This document shows, piece after piece, positions 32,363 through 43,775 of a stretch of DNA of 64,000 nucleotides. Below the pieces are notes generated by a model. The model saw only the letters and a list, made by a program, of their open reading frames with translations, had not been told where the DNA came from and did not search any database. The DNA comes from Cadophora sp. MPI-SDFR-AT-0126. Taxonomy: Eukaryota > Ascomycota > Leotiomycetes > Helotiales > Ploettnerulaceae. Every line of letters begins with the position of its first letter. Positions within the stretch are counted from its first letter, which is position 1. The translations under genes were made by a program, and so were the position numbers. Where the stretch lies: positions 992,001 through 1,056,000 of the forward strand of contig JAGMVK010000021.1 in the NCBI GenBank assembly GCA_020747065.1, given 5' to 3'.

Positions 32363-33328
32363 TTACGAGAAGTGGATTTGACCGAGTTTGTCCTCCCATG
32401 GTCTCTCATCGAACCGACAAATTACGTGATCCAGTCGACGCTTGGTATCCATTCCTTTGCCTGGCCATGCCTGTTCCATATCGAGTCGATGCTTAGACTT
32501 AGGCTTCCCATCGCGAATCCGCATCTTCTCGAAGAACACATACGCACCATAGTAGACAGCACTCGTGTTGCCAGCCGATGCTCCCTTCTTCCCCAAAAAG
32601 TCATGCAGGACCTTCGACTGTATCTTCCTCCCATCGTGAAACGGCTTCGCAATGGCTCGCAGGAAGTCTGCTTGTGTACCATTCGATCCCGCGAGATATG
32701 CGCGGATCTTCCTCCGAACTTCATCGCAGGAATCGTAGACCGGCACGCTGACATCTTCCTCGCCTTCCAGCCGAATAGCATCTAGATCGTCATTGTTGCT
32801 CGTCGCTCCCTCCGCAGCCTTTGCCTTCTTCTTTCTCGGCGCCGCGATCTTGAGGCCCTGCTCCTCGCGTTTCTTGAAGAACTTGAATGCCTGCACGTAC
32901 GTGTTACTTCCGCTTCCCTTATCACGGCCGCTCTGTCCCATGAACATGCTGTAGCCTTTGCTATTGACCCCGATTGCCTTCTGGAACTCTCCAACCTTCA
33001 TCTCTCCGCTATTGATAAATGCATGGATCTTTCGTCGGATCTGGTCGCAGTTCTCGGTAATGTAGACGCCTTCATCGGAATCATCGTCGATGTCGTATTC
33101 ATCGGCCTTTCGTTTGGGAGGAGCTTCGCCCTGTACAGTATGAGTGTCAGTTTAGCACATTGGTCTCGGGCGGCAGGGGCATACCATGGGCGGTCTCCCA
33201 ATATCGAGAATGTGTCCTTTAGTGCCAGTGGCAGGGACTGGATTGAGTATACTGTTTATGCTCGTTGGTGCTAGTGGCTGGCGAGGAACGTTAATGGTGC
33301 CGTATGTGTATCCGGCCGAAGCAGACAT
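32363..33328 (-). CDS. Duplicated-domain fungal protein (DUF7726-like), probably nuclear
   Basis: Exons 33328-33185 and 33130-32363 give 303 residues. Two related helical modules are seen. The first contains C-D-Q-I-R-R-K-I-H-A-F-I then G-E-F-Q-K-A-I-G-V. The second contains C-D-E-V-R-R-K-I-R-A-Y-L then A-D-F-L-R-A-I-A followed by K-V-L-H-D-F-L-G-K-K-G. Between them is a basic segment P-R-K-K-K-A-K that looks like a nuclear localisation signal. I recall this family as a fungal domain of unknown function resembling helix-turn-helix modules; that is memory, not a search. The stress on R-R-K-I repeats suggests nucleic-acid binding, which is inference. Confidence 0.8.
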
Positions 33329-33905
33329 GGTGGCAGTTGATTGGGATTCAATACACTGGCTCGAATGCAGGTCGTCTTGAGGTGCAGCAGGTGTGGGTGA
33401 CGTCGGGGATTTATCTGACAGATAAGAGTTCGCGTAGACGCGTGGATCAAAACAACACGCTTCAAAAGGTTTGGCGATGCACGTGAAAGTGGGCTTCATC
33501 GAAACTGCTGGAATCTTAGAACCCCGATTCTTTTCTCGACTTTCCTCTCATAAGACAATCCTCCCTTCGGCAGTTTGGAGCAATCAACCTTACTCGATTT
33601 CTTCGCTTTGCGATGACATCAGTCGATACCTATAACGGCAATATCTCCAGCCATGATGAAAACATCCTTAAGCAGCCGATGGACAAACCCCAAGACAACA
33701 GTGTACTCGTCATGTCCCTTATTATATTATAAAATCAATTGATACAAATAGCTCCAAGCACTTCTATTCTAATCTGCCGGGGCGGTATGTGTTTTCCTCC
33801 ATCCCCGACCTCCTGTCATATTCTACAACTCTCCACAATGCCTGGGATCCAAAATATCCTGTCCGATCACTGCCTAACTTCTGTCTCAACTTCTGTCTCA
33901 ACTTC
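33329..33905. other. Intergenic, no gene supported
   Basis: Promoter of the duplicated-domain gene, then the 3' region of the X325 gene with an AT-rich stretch at about 33718-33750 that could serve as its polyadenylation region. Confidence 0.45.
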
Positions 33906-34785
33906 TCAACAAGAATCGTCCTCGTCGTCCACGACAGCAACCGGGGCCGCAACGGGGGCTGGCACGACAGGCGCAGCAACCACAGGCGCAGCAACCACAG
34001 GAGCAGCAACCACAGGAGCAGCAACCACAGGAGCAGCAACTACAGGAGCAGCAACTGCTGGGGCAGCTGCAGCCTCAGGAGCGACGATGAAATCGACACA
34101 CTGATCATCGAATCAGTACGTGGTCTGGACAAAATTTTTCTTCACAATTCATGTCATGGATTCAAGAGACACAGTACGTACCGATTCATAAGTCTGTTGA
34201 GCCCCAGTACCGAACCAGAACCATTGCAAAACCTGTTGTTTGTCAGTCATAAATAACTAGTACAGCCGTACAACTTACGCAAGCACCAGCAACAGAGCAT
34301 GCCGAACCCAGATCCGAAGGAATGGTGACATCGAAGTTGGTATTGTTGGCTGGGAGGGTAGCGAGAGCCTCATCAGCATAGCTGTCGAAACTGATCAGAG
34401 GATCTCCAATGGCCGTGTTCGTTGCGGTATCAATAATAGACACATTCATCGGGCCCTCGTGAGGGATCGGAATCACAGCGCGCATATTAACGACCTCCCC
34501 CGCCGTGAAGTTCTGCACGTTGGCAGTATTGTCGGCAAATTGCTGTCCTTTGCACAAGAAGACGTTGCAAGCAGTCGAGTTGAATCCGGGGATCAGCGCC
34601 GCGGCTTCGGGCATGTCTTCGACATGACTTGTCGTGTCGGCCTTTACGAGAGCAGAGACTGATGTACCGCACGCTGCATCCATGGCGGGTCCAGCCGATC
34701 GAGTTGGAGGGGAAGTGATTTCGCCATGGGCCAGAACAGTGGAGATCAGAGCGGCGAGGCTGAGAATTGAAGTTGAAGTGTACAT
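33906..34785 (-). CDS. X325/Bim1-like secreted copper-binding protein (LPMO-like fold) with repeat tail
   Basis: Exons 34785-34279, 34232-34182 and 34100-33906 give 250 residues. A 19-residue signal peptide is followed directly by His20, the expected N-terminal histidine brace residue. The family blocks are present: S-P-P-T-R-S-A-G-P-A-M near the N-terminus, C-N-V-F-L-C-K-G, A-N-V-Q-N-F, and Q-W-F-W-F-G then T-Y-E-S-C-V-D-F. X325 proteins share the LPMO fold but are reported to handle copper rather than cut polysaccharide. Usually a GPI signal follows; here the tail is a run of Ala-Ala-Pro-Val-Val pentapeptides and then an acidic end (D-D-E-D-D-S-C). This looks like a lineage-specific change that may replace membrane anchoring. 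Confidence 0.85.
33965..34075. repeat. 15-bp coding minisatellite in the X325 gene tail
   Basis: On + the unit is GCAACCACAGGAGCA with small variants, repeated about six times. It encodes the Ala-Ala-Pro-Val-Val repeat on the minus strand. The 15-bp length keeps the frame, so copy-number change would lengthen or shorten the tail without breaking the protein. Confidence 0.8.
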
Positions 34786-35593
34786 GTTGAACTAAATGAG
34801 TGACCAGCACAACGAATGAGAAATAAATATGAGAATGAACGAGAATAAATGAGCGTAAAATTTCGAGATCGTTCACGGTCGCAAAGCAAATGTGGGAAAG
34901 GTAGTGACTTAAACCAGCTTAACTGTGGAGTTTGGAATTGCCAGTGTTTTACCTGGACTCAGAAACACAGCCGCACCAGGTATTTTCCTGTCGTTATGCA
35001 CATCTTTTATCCTCTATGCACTGAAAAATGCGAGTGCGGTTTGAAAGTCAGTAAGAGGACCCGAGAAATGCAGGGTTGACGGGAAGCTTGATCGCCAGAC
35101 GAGACAATTGGCGTTTCTTTGTGGCGTGCCAAGGCGTGTCAACCCCTGTATTTCTGCATATGGAACAAGGGGTAAATAATACGAAGAACGCGAAAGGGCG
35201 ATCTTTGGATGGTAAAGTTCAGACGAAGCAGATAATCCGCTTCGGATGACCGCTTCGTCGAAGTGCGACTGCCGGCGGCATTGTGAAGATCGACGGAGGT
35301 GTTCGGCCACAGAAAGGGGCTTCGCTTAATGTTCTTGCGTTGGGTTGGGGTTGAATTTAATTTGTTTGGAGACCACACGAAGTACAAGCCTTGAGGCTAT
35401 TGGAATATCTCAAGCTGGATTCGTCTTATGTATTTACTTTTCACTTTTTCCTTGTCCCCGTCTCTGACTCGACATGCTTGGATTTTATGATTTGTTTTGT
35501 TTCGTTTGTAAGCATTGCAAGCACACCACGGAAGCGAAAGTACCCGAAGCGACGGCCGATATCTCGGGTATTCTCCAACCGAAACAAGTTTCT
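34786..35593. other. Intergenic, no gene supported
   Basis: About 800 bp holding the X325 promoter and the 3' region of the next SDR gene. Overlapping short frames at 34849-35612 lack motifs. Confidence 0.45.
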
Positions 35594-36387
35594 TCAATTG
35601 AAGTTGACATAACCTTTCCCTTCGACAAAGGTTGAGTTCCACGGTCCTTGATTCTCCTGCTGTGCTAGCTCAAAGAAATGCTCCGCATGCGCAGATCCGC
35701 TGACAGCCGTGCCGACTGACGAACCATCTTCCTTCCGCTCGTCGACATAATAGAAACTACTTATACATCAGCCAGGTACCAGACGTCCCGTAATCGGCCT
35801 TACTGGTAGTTCTTGTCGCTATAGCCAAGTGCTAAAGACTGGATAATGTGGGCCGAAGCAGCTTTACCCACGCCGAGCGAAATCAACTTTGGCATGGGTG
35901 CCACGTTGAGGATATTTCCTGTGTAAAGGAATGTCTTCAAGATAGACTTTGGTAGCTTCTCAAAGCCTGCGACTGCCTGTTGAGCTGCGGCATACATGCT
36001 GACCGTGTTGATGTTCAGAGCAGTCTCGATATCTGCAACAGACACCGAAAGGGGATTTCCATCCGAAGGGAATGTCAATGCTGCAGCTATAGAACCCAAT
36101 ATCAACAGTGATATCAAAGAACGAAAGAGATAGAGATTTATACCGTTGTAGATGACCACGCTAGGTATCCCTACTTGACTGGAAACTTTCGAGAACAAAT
36201 CAGCGACGCCGTTTGGCTTGTTCAAGTCGATCTTGTATGTCCATCTCCCCGGGGAGGGTTGACCATCTTCCAGGCTACGTGCAGCCGTGGCGACTTCGTA
36301 GCCAGAACTTGCGAATTTCGTGGCAACTGCTTTCCCAATATTTGCGCCTGCTCCTAAGAGGAGCATGACTGGCTTGAGGGACGTCAT
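35594..36387 (-). CDS. SDR-superfamily protein with Rossmann N-terminus
   Basis: Exons 36387-36144, 36086-35804 and 35756-35594 give 229 residues. The cofactor motif is G-A-G-A-N-I-G near residue 12, with A-A-R-S marking the end of beta-2. The N-A-G position reads Y-N-A-A-A across the first intron. The catalytic block is weak: F-L-Y-T-G-N-I-L-N then L-G-V-G-K-A-A-S-A-H-I, with Lys kept but no clear Tyr four residues before. The conserved fungal ending F-Y-Y-V-D-E-R and H-A-E-H-F-F-E-L is present, which supports the last exon. Substrate unknown; it may be a non-enzymatic or altered member. Confidence 0.8.
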
Positions 36388-36873
36388 GTTTATTTTTCTC
36401 GGGCAACTCGATAAGTACGGATGACCTCAGATGACCAGAACGAAGCAGACTGGTAGAGGATCAACGTCTCTTTATGTAAAGATTGAGAAATGCTCAGCTC
36501 CGATACTGTATTCGGTTGACTTTCTCGCAATATTGAGTCTTTTGGTCCATCTTGGTAATTATCAATTTATAAGCATGCTGCATTTGTAATTTGTCCCGTG
36601 ATTCGCTATCACTGGTTGAACGTGACAGCAAAGTTTCATTGGTCAGCTCTCGGATGATGATAAACTCCGTAGATTCATTTTATCTGTCGCTCTGTACGTA
36701 CTTCACATCAATCTGATGATGTTGATTTCACACAAAATTCCTTCTCGGTCGACATGATTTGATGATGATTGTGCAGGCTTGATGGAGTTTGGCGGATGCA
36801 AGACAGAAAGAAGTATTTACGCGAGAGCGCTCACAGTCGGCTATAGCTAGATACTACGACCGGATCATCCACT
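36388..36873. other. Intergenic, no gene supported
   Basis: Promoter of the SDR gene and the 3' region of the next minus-strand gene. Frames reading into 36.9 kb on + are antisense shadows. Confidence 0.45.
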
Positions 36874-37968
36874 TCACCTACTTCCCTCTCGGATTACAAG
36901 GCTTTTCCACTTCTGGTTCAGTGGTAAATCTCTTTCAATGCCCCTCTTTCTCGCGGCTCTCTCTTCTGCGTCCTCAAGTTCCATTCGTTCCATTGCCTCC
37001 TCCGCAGCTGCCTTGTCCCATCCTCCCGCTTCTCCATCGCCAGGCCAACCAGCAGCTCGCATTATCTGCATCATCCTTAGATTCTCACCCTCAAACACTT
37101 GGTGTCTATACAGCTCAATAACCTTCCCACGACATCCGCTATGTAAGACTGGCATCCAATTCATAATCCTGAACTGTTCTTTGCACATCTCGAAGAAATC
37201 TTCTGGCGAGTACGCGGGGCTTGTTTTCCATCTTTCGTAATATGAATCGTAGATACGGTCCCATTCCTCGTCAAAATCAGACTCCCCGTCGTCAGAAACA
37301 TCGTCATCAGGCTCCTCACTGTTATTGTCCGTGGTCGCACTGGGTTTGGGCTTGGATTCGAGGTCATCAGACTCCTCAACAGCGCCCTCTTTGCTGTAAC
37401 TGAGCCAACAGTCGCCTGGGTACTTTGCTCTGAGCTCCTGGGGAATGTCTCTGCACCCGTCTCCGTACTCCCACCAGATGATAGTATTGTGTTTCGTATC
37501 GACTAGTATAGTAGATCCGTATTGACCTCCTGCGGCGAGGTCTAGCATATATTCTGGAAAGTCTGGCTCGTCATTCGAGACATCGTCGTCCTTCGTGCCA
37601 TTTTGAACTTCGACTTCCGGACTAACCGCAGCGTGCAGCTTGTTGCTTGCCTCTTGTTGGGCTCTCATTCGCGCTTCAGTCTTCCACCTTATGGAGTTTG
37701 GAGAGGCGTGGCCGACAATTGCCGTGTCGGGTAGGATGAAAAGACACTCGTTGTCAATATATGGCAGATGGCGAATAAGATCGACAACTGTATCGTCGTA
37801 CCCAGAGAACAACTCGCCCTTGACTTCAGGCCACCCTGTTGGAGGCGGATAGTCGAAATCGCACGATGCATTTTTGTTCGAGTGCATGCCGGTTTGAAAT
37901 TTGTAGAAGGAGGTAATGGCAGCTACCATCCTGTCCCTGGAGTATTCGCCAAAAGGATATCGTGCCAT
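36874..37968 (-). CDS. Acidic fungal protein of unknown function
   Basis: A single exon. The ATG at 37968 gives 364 residues starting M-A-R-Y-P-F-G-E-Y-S; the frame is open further upstream to 38145 but that part does not look coding. Residues about 20-150 hold a compact aromatic block (I-T-S-F-Y-K-F, then P-P-P-T-G-W-P). A strongly acidic region follows, with Asp/Glu/Ser runs around 230-260. The C-terminus is Trp-rich then charged and helical (A-A-E-E-A-M-E-R-M-E-L). W-W-E-Y-G-D and a Tyr-Pro-Gly-Asp segment suggest a folded middle domain. I do not recognise the family. Confidence 0.7.
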   Translation of the reverse strand: MARYPFGEYSRDRMVAAITSFYKFQTGMHSNKNASCDFDYPPPTGWPEVKGELFSGYDDTVVDLIRHLPYIDNECLFILPDTAIVGHASPNSIRWKTEARMRAQQEASNKLHAAVSPEVEVQNGTKDDDVSNDEPDFPEYMLDLAAGGQYGSTILVDTKHNTIIWWEYGDGCRDIPQELRAKYPGDCWLSYSKEGAVEESDDLESKPKPSATTDNNSEEPDDDVSDDGESDFDEEWDRIYDSYYERWKTSPAYSPEDFFEMCKEQFRIMNWMPVLHSGCRGKVIELYRHQVFEGENLRMMQIMRAAGWPGDGEAGGWDKAAAEEAMERMELEDAEERAARKRGIERDLPLNQKWKSLVIREGSR

Positions 37969-39194
37969 TGTTCCGATAAGTCTGTTGGGGTTCCGCTCTA
38001 TCGTGAAATGTTGGAAGTAGTTTGCTCTGGAAATTCTTCGAGAGATTACAAGTTGGCCGCGGGGAGGATTAATCAAGTCAGAGTGCGGATCTACCGCAAC
38101 GTGAGGGGCGGTATGAGGTTGATGATAAGCTATCTGGACCAACACGTATCAACATTTGAATGTTGACATTTCCATGCAAGTCAAGCGGAGTCCGATTCGC
38201 TCTTTAACCGCCGGGCTTCCGACCCCAGTGCAGCTTCCTCAATATGGTGCACTGCGCCTCTGTTGGTGTCACTTGGCTAGTCAAAGTATTATCGAGGTCT
38301 ATTTTGATAAAACAACGAGCTCCTGCCGGCCCAAGCGGTAACCATCAAAACTATTATTGTCGAACGAATCCTTTCCGGCAGTCAAGAACTGTCTCCTTTA
38401 CTCTTTACGGTGCAAGGTATTTATTTGTCTGCAGCTTGTTGCTGTCTGTGTCACCAATACTGTCCCAAATCCGGCTTCTTGAGCTACCACCTCCAGCGGT
38501 TATCGAAGTGGCTACCCATATGCAGCCTATGTTTCGTTGATTTTGGAGTTTCAACGCCGGCCAGCCATTAAATCGTACTTATTGCGGTCACTGTGGCCAC
38601 CTGGTGTGAAATGCCATCGACATTTAGAACAGCGGCAGTGACAGCATCATGCTCTGATGCTAAAGTAAGATGTACCAACGCGTATCTGTCATCACTGTTG
38701 GAAATTACCTGCTGCATGCTCCTCGCAACAACAATTCTGAGGTGGTTGCAACGCCTTACCAGGCCCGCTGAGGGTAAGCATCGGCTGAAAACTTCACATC
38801 ATGAGCCTTAGCCCAACATAACATCCTGCGCCTCCCAGGCTCAAAGGTAAATCTCAAGATAGAAGTTGGGGCCAAAGAACAATGTTGGAGTTATTATAAC
38901 ATGGCGAAGACGAACACCAACATCTATTTGGAGAGTGTTGTTGCATGCAGTGAGCACTGGGTCCAGAAGCCACTCTAGCCAACAGGACAACTTTCGGAAT
39001 GTACTGAAGTCGAGATATGTCGGCTTAGAAAGTCCTTAAAGGACGGATGTCTGCGTACAATGATCTGCTCTGTGCTTGTGCTGGAAGCAGATTCTGAACT
39101 ACAGAACATTGTTTGAAAACCGACTATATATCATTCTCTATTTCTACTTCATATCCTACGTATACATTGCTCTTTATTTGTATCTTTCTTGAGA
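37969..39194. other. Intergenic, no gene supported
   Basis: About 1.2 kb. Short frames at 38156-38811 have no motif. The 3' end carries a TATATATC box near 39123-39131, probably the core promoter of the next gene. Confidence 0.5.
39110..39194 (+). promoter_or_regulatory. Likely TATA-box promoter of the nuclease gene
   Basis: CTATATATC near 39123-39131 lies about 65 bp upstream of the ATG at 39195 and is followed by a pyrimidine-rich leader. Confidence 0.5.
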
Positions 39195-42115
39195 ATGGTT
39201 AATTTCTTTGCCTGGTTATTTATCCTTCTAACAGACATACTCTCGTTTGCCAACGGTTTACCTCCACAATATGTATCACCTATCATCCGCAGAGACACAG
39301 ACGATCAAACAATCGCCCGATACTCGTTGGAGGGAAGTTGCTACAAGTACATCTCAATTCAACAGAGAAACCCAATAAAGTCTTTGAGACCGTGCAATAC
39401 ATTCTGCGAAAAGACCATGCCGGGTGTCAATGGCGCTTCGGTAAGTTAGCTTCCTTGACACAGTGCAAGACTGGAACTCGTATTTGCCAATTCTTTGGGT
39501 CTTTCTGGGCTTGCTCGCTCTAAAAAACCACGCTAACCATATGAAGTGTGAGCCATTGATGACCGAAGAAGATTGGAAGCCAATTCATCGGCAGTCAACA
39601 AAGATGATGATGGATATGAATGGGTAATAGGACAATGCACCTGCGGAGGTGCTATTGTTGAACTTGCCGAGGAAACTGCCGGTGTCGTGGCAGAGGGCCT
39701 CGAAAAGTTGGATAGTCTACTCTGTGGGATACTGTTACAAGCCTTCGCCACCATCGTCGAGGTTGGGATTAGCTTCGTGCCTGTAGGGGGCGAGTTGCTT
39801 GCAGCGGTGAAGTTGTCAATTCAAGCCGCTAAAAGTTTGCCGAGAATGCTTTAGAAGCATCAAGCTTTATGGACAATGTATGTACCAGACCGTATCGAGT
39901 TTTTTCGTGCTGGAGAAATGTGCTGACCACTATACAGTGGGTAGGGAAAGCCTGCAAAGCTCCAGAAATCAACTTTGACCCTTTCCAAGCGTTTGACACC
40001 TTGACTCAGTTTCCAGACGAGGGGAACATGGCTGGTAGAAGCATTGGCTGCAAAAGAAAGAACAAAGCTGCATGCAAGAATATGCCAGCAATTTCAGGTG
40101 CGTGATTGATGAGAGGTACTGACAAGAAACGGCGAGGAAACTCAGTCGTGCCTGTTTACTAGCATATGCCAATAGCTTTGCTTCTTGCACTGAGCCATTC
40201 GAGTCTTACCGGAGCCCAGGCTGACATTGTTGGTGAGGACTAGCTCCATCCAAGAATGATAAGCCAGCCGAAAACAAGCCAACGAATAAACCCAATAGCG
40301 ATAGTCCTACAACAAGAATCGACCAATCAGCAACAAGTCAGTCCATTTCGAATGCTCCTACTAGTCAGATATCTGGGGTTAGCACAAGTCTTCAAAGCAG
40401 CGCTGCAGCCAGCTCGAGCGAGGATGTTGATGGAACCGCCAAATCGCAGAGCACACAGCCTTCTTCGCAATCCAGAAGTCCGAGCGATAGGAGCAGTCCA
40501 TCTTCATACGACAGTAGCTCCAGTAACAGCCAGTCAACAGAACCAGGTTCAGCTTGTGGGCTTGTGAAACGAGCAAAGCCAGTGAAGGTTAACGGTGTCG
40601 AGGTTCAAGAAGGAAAGATTGGCGAGGATGAAAAGAGTACTGAATGTGCGAGAGCTGGACGCGACAAAACTGTTCACATCACCAAAACAAAGGTGTCAAT
40701 TGGTTGGTACACGAGTGTTCTGCCTCAGACTTGCTCTAGAGGATATTCGCAGGCGTGTTATCATTACAGGTGAGTGCTGTGGAATGTCACGCCAGGTACA
40801 GGAAGACAATACTTAAAGAAGGACCAGATCAGTCATGAGTGTACACACTCTGACACCAGACATGGTTCAATTTACCTGTGGGGCTACAGCGAATACTAAC
40901 CAAGATGGGGAAGCAACTGAGAAATGGGGTTCGACCAATATTGCTCCACTACCGGCCAAACGTAGTCAACACAATTTTGCCTGGGCAAACGGATTCGTGG
41001 AACTAACCACAGAAGTCAAACAGTTCAAGAACAAACAAAAGACGATCACCCACGGATGCGACAGAGATGAATGGCCCCCTCGGTATTTTTGGCCGGGCGA
41101 TGACGTGGCTGCAAAAGAAGGGCGTTACCAGCGGATACGTTTCGTGCCAGCTCAGGACAATCGGAAAGCCGGGCAAATTTGGAACCAATTTTGCAACAAC
41201 AACGCGGCACAGGTAACAAGAGCCAAGAAATATAAGCGTGGTCAGGCTCCATTGACCAAAGAGTACAAAAGTTACATCCAAAGTGCTTGGATTCGATCAA
41301 TAGGGACGGCAATAGTTGACAAGCCGATAGTAGTCAAGCAGACAACCAGTATGTCTTGTAAATGTACACTCGCGTCGTGTTAAGTTGTTGCTAATCAAGT
41401 ATTAGCTATTGTCTCTACTGTTTCGGTGGAAACTGGAAGAGCCGTTTTCACTTTTGCAGATTGGGATGGGTTGCCAGACGACAAAGATTGGCACGGCCTG
41501 AAAGAGAATCGATACTGGCCCAAAGCCTTAGCCGCGGACGACCCCGGATGGGCACTACTCACTGATGATGATTTTTACTTGACGCAACACAAAGATCTAG
41601 CCAAGTCCACTGCTCAGTATGCAGAGTACCCGGATCTGGCATTGCTTCAAGCGGCTTTGTTGGTACGGGACCCAGTCAACAGTATCCGAGACTTGAATGC
41701 AGCAGAGGCTCTGCTTAAATTTGGAAATGATGGCATTCCATTGGAACTCCAAGGCGTTTTACCTGGAATACCGAAGTTTTCTAAGCCAAAGCCGCCGAGA
41801 TGCGTCAGAGGGATCTCCTTCTACGGGTTGGGTAACGTATCACTACCTATGTTGAATGGACCTTCTGCATGGCACTTTGGAGACGAGGACATTGATCCTG
41901 ACGATATGAGCGATGACGAGTGGTCAGACTGGATGTCGAACTATATCGAAGAGGTGTTGGAAGACGAAGACTTCGAAGAAGAGACGCCAACTTCACCAAG
42001 TGACGTTGAGGCCGTTCCCACTCCTATTGGCCAGGGTGATCCGACAGCTGTTCCGGCTCTTCAGGGAAGTCTAGCATCGGCTGGGCTGCCAGTAGCCACG
42101 ACTTTCGTATCTTGA
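39195..42115 (+). CDS. Large secreted NucA/NucB-like DNase-domain protein, reading frame broken near the start
   Basis: Supported exons: 39195-39440 (signal peptide, paired Cys), about 39553-39877, 39938-40097, 40244-40769, 40828-41348 and 41406-42115. The N-terminal part has a C-T-C-G-G motif followed by a hydrophobic helical segment (about 39655-39855) like the membrane-active region of fungal killer-type chitinases. A Ser/Gln/Asn-rich linker follows. The nuclease-type core lies in exons 4-5: G-C-D-R-D-E-W-P-P near 41057, then R-I-R-F-V-P-A-Q-D-N and I-W-N-Q-F-C, matching the Cys-Asp-Glu-type and Val-Pro-x-x-x-Asn blocks of NucA/NucB DNases. The C-terminus is acidic. Two breaks are seen. 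Exon 1 ends in phase 0 but exon 2 needs phase 1, and about one base is missing near 39835. The gene may be a pseudogene or carry sequence errors. Function in this strain is doubtful. Confidence 0.7.
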
Positions 42116-42284
42116 AATGGGTATATTTGAATTGGAGATTGGACATGCCAGGCGCATGGATATAGACGATATGAACCATGGAATTACCAAATATGGTTGG
42201 GGGTTTTGCTTGATATTCAATTTTTAGCTGCTTTTATGTGCCGTTTCTGCCGCTGTCATGTTTTGGATGTTGGCTGCCTCGAAT

Positions 42285-43350
42285 CTATATTTCTTCAAGA
42301 CCTCTGCCCAGAAAGGTTCTATTCCCCAATTCATGCTCCACCGTCTGAAAAAGCGGAAGTCCCTGAACTGCAACTCGTTAGCGTTCCGCTCTGATATTCA
42401 CCCATCATATCCAGAATTTACAATACCCATTCTCTTTCGTGCCAACCGCCTCCCAAGTCAACTGTGCCTCAGCCTCCCCAATCATAACAAGCGGCCCCCC
42501 TGTGCCAGCAACCGATGCATCAGCCGCCAATTGTACCTCACAGCATTTATCCAGCAGAACGAAGTACGCGACAGCCTCCTCGATCGTCCGCGCAGCAGCG
42601 AGCAGTCCATGATTCCCAAGAAGCACGGCTTTCTTTCCCCCCAAAGCAGCAGCGATATGTTTCCCTTCATCGGAAGCGAGGACTACGCCTGCAAATGTCC
42701 TACTGTCCTTCAGATCTCGAATCGAAGGTTTAATGTGGCGAAGAAGGGGGGCGACTTTTGCTTACGGGTAGAGCACATGATCGTTGTAAAACACACAGGA
42801 ATCTTGAGTGATGGGATCCAGCGTCCTGCCAGTCGCACAGAATGCTCGACCATATGTACTGTGAGAGTGAGCTGCACACACGACATCTGGCCTCGCGCCG
42901 TGGATCTCAGAGTGGATGGCGAAGGCGGCGAAGTTGAGGAATCGGTTTCGGCCTCCGTCTATCACCTTGCCGTCGTGACTGACTAGAATCAGATCTTCGG
43001 GGGTGATGAGTGAGAAGTGTAAGCCTGGATATGTATAAGTCGAGATATGATGGAGGAGGGTGAAGGGAATGATGGAAAGATATACCGAACGGATTTACCC
43101 AGAAGCTCTGAGGATCGACGGGGTCTCGCAGCGTGATGTGTCCAGCGATTCCTTCGCAGAATCCAAATTTGGCGAAGATTCGGAAGGCGAGAGCTAGTCG
43201 GTGTTTGAGGTATTTTCGCTCTTCGTACTTATCTTCGAAGACTGGCGGTCCAGTTGGGACATCTTCTGGGAGGGTCAGACTTGGATCGCCGCTTTTATAT
43301 GTCTGCGAGGGAGGAGCCGCGGTGCTTGTATTGGTCGCGGATGGGGCCAT
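42285..43350 (-). CDS. Class II aldolase/adducin-family protein
   Basis: Exons 43350-43086, 43024-42766, 42699-42422 and 42367-42285 give 294 residues. The zinc-site block C-A-A-H-S-H-S-T-Y-G is near 138-147 (His141, His143), and a third candidate His is in G-N-H-G-L-L-A. The N-terminal G-F-C-E-G-I-A-G-H-I-T-L-R and I-T-P-E-D-L-I-L-V-S-H-D-G match the substrate and phosphate-loop regions. The last exon supplies the family ending F-Q-G-L-P-L-F-Q-T-V-E-H-E. Bacterial members are fuculose- or ribulose-phosphate aldolases or epimerases; most fungal members are uncharacterised. The acceptor of exon 3 could be three bases upstream. Confidence 0.88.
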
Positions 43351-43775
43351 TTCGATTGAGATACGACGGTGAGAGAGCGGAAAATGAATGAATGAAAAGA
43401 GAGGGAACGTCGTAGAGATCTCAGAAAGGATGCTGCCATCCCACTTTTGAAAGATAAAGATATGCTCGAAGATAGGCCACCGGGTCGGTCCGTACCACGG
43501 CTTAGCCTCAGATAATCAGTTGGGACTGTGGATGGACGTAAAAGTCAGGACCGGAATGCTACTGAAAAAAATGTCATCTCGCCGAAAGTATGAGAACAAG
43601 AAATTTTTCGACTACTTCGTCTCATGTAATAGTTTTTCATAAGAACCGGCAATTCCCTATGAACGAGAAGAAAACAGAAATTGCGGATATACCCAGGAGA
43701 ACAAGAAACAGAAAATATCCCACAAAAGATCAGAGGTGGCCTACCAGAACGTAGGCGTATCAAATTGAAATCTCA

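Noticed and set aside
32054..32785. 243-residue plus-strand frame
   Set aside because: Antisense to the duplicated-domain gene, which has clear conserved modules on the minus strand.
33739..34104. Plus-strand frame rich in Gly-Ala-Ala-Thr-Thr
   Set aside because: It is the antisense of the X325 gene's repeat tail; the minus-strand gene has family motifs and consistent introns.
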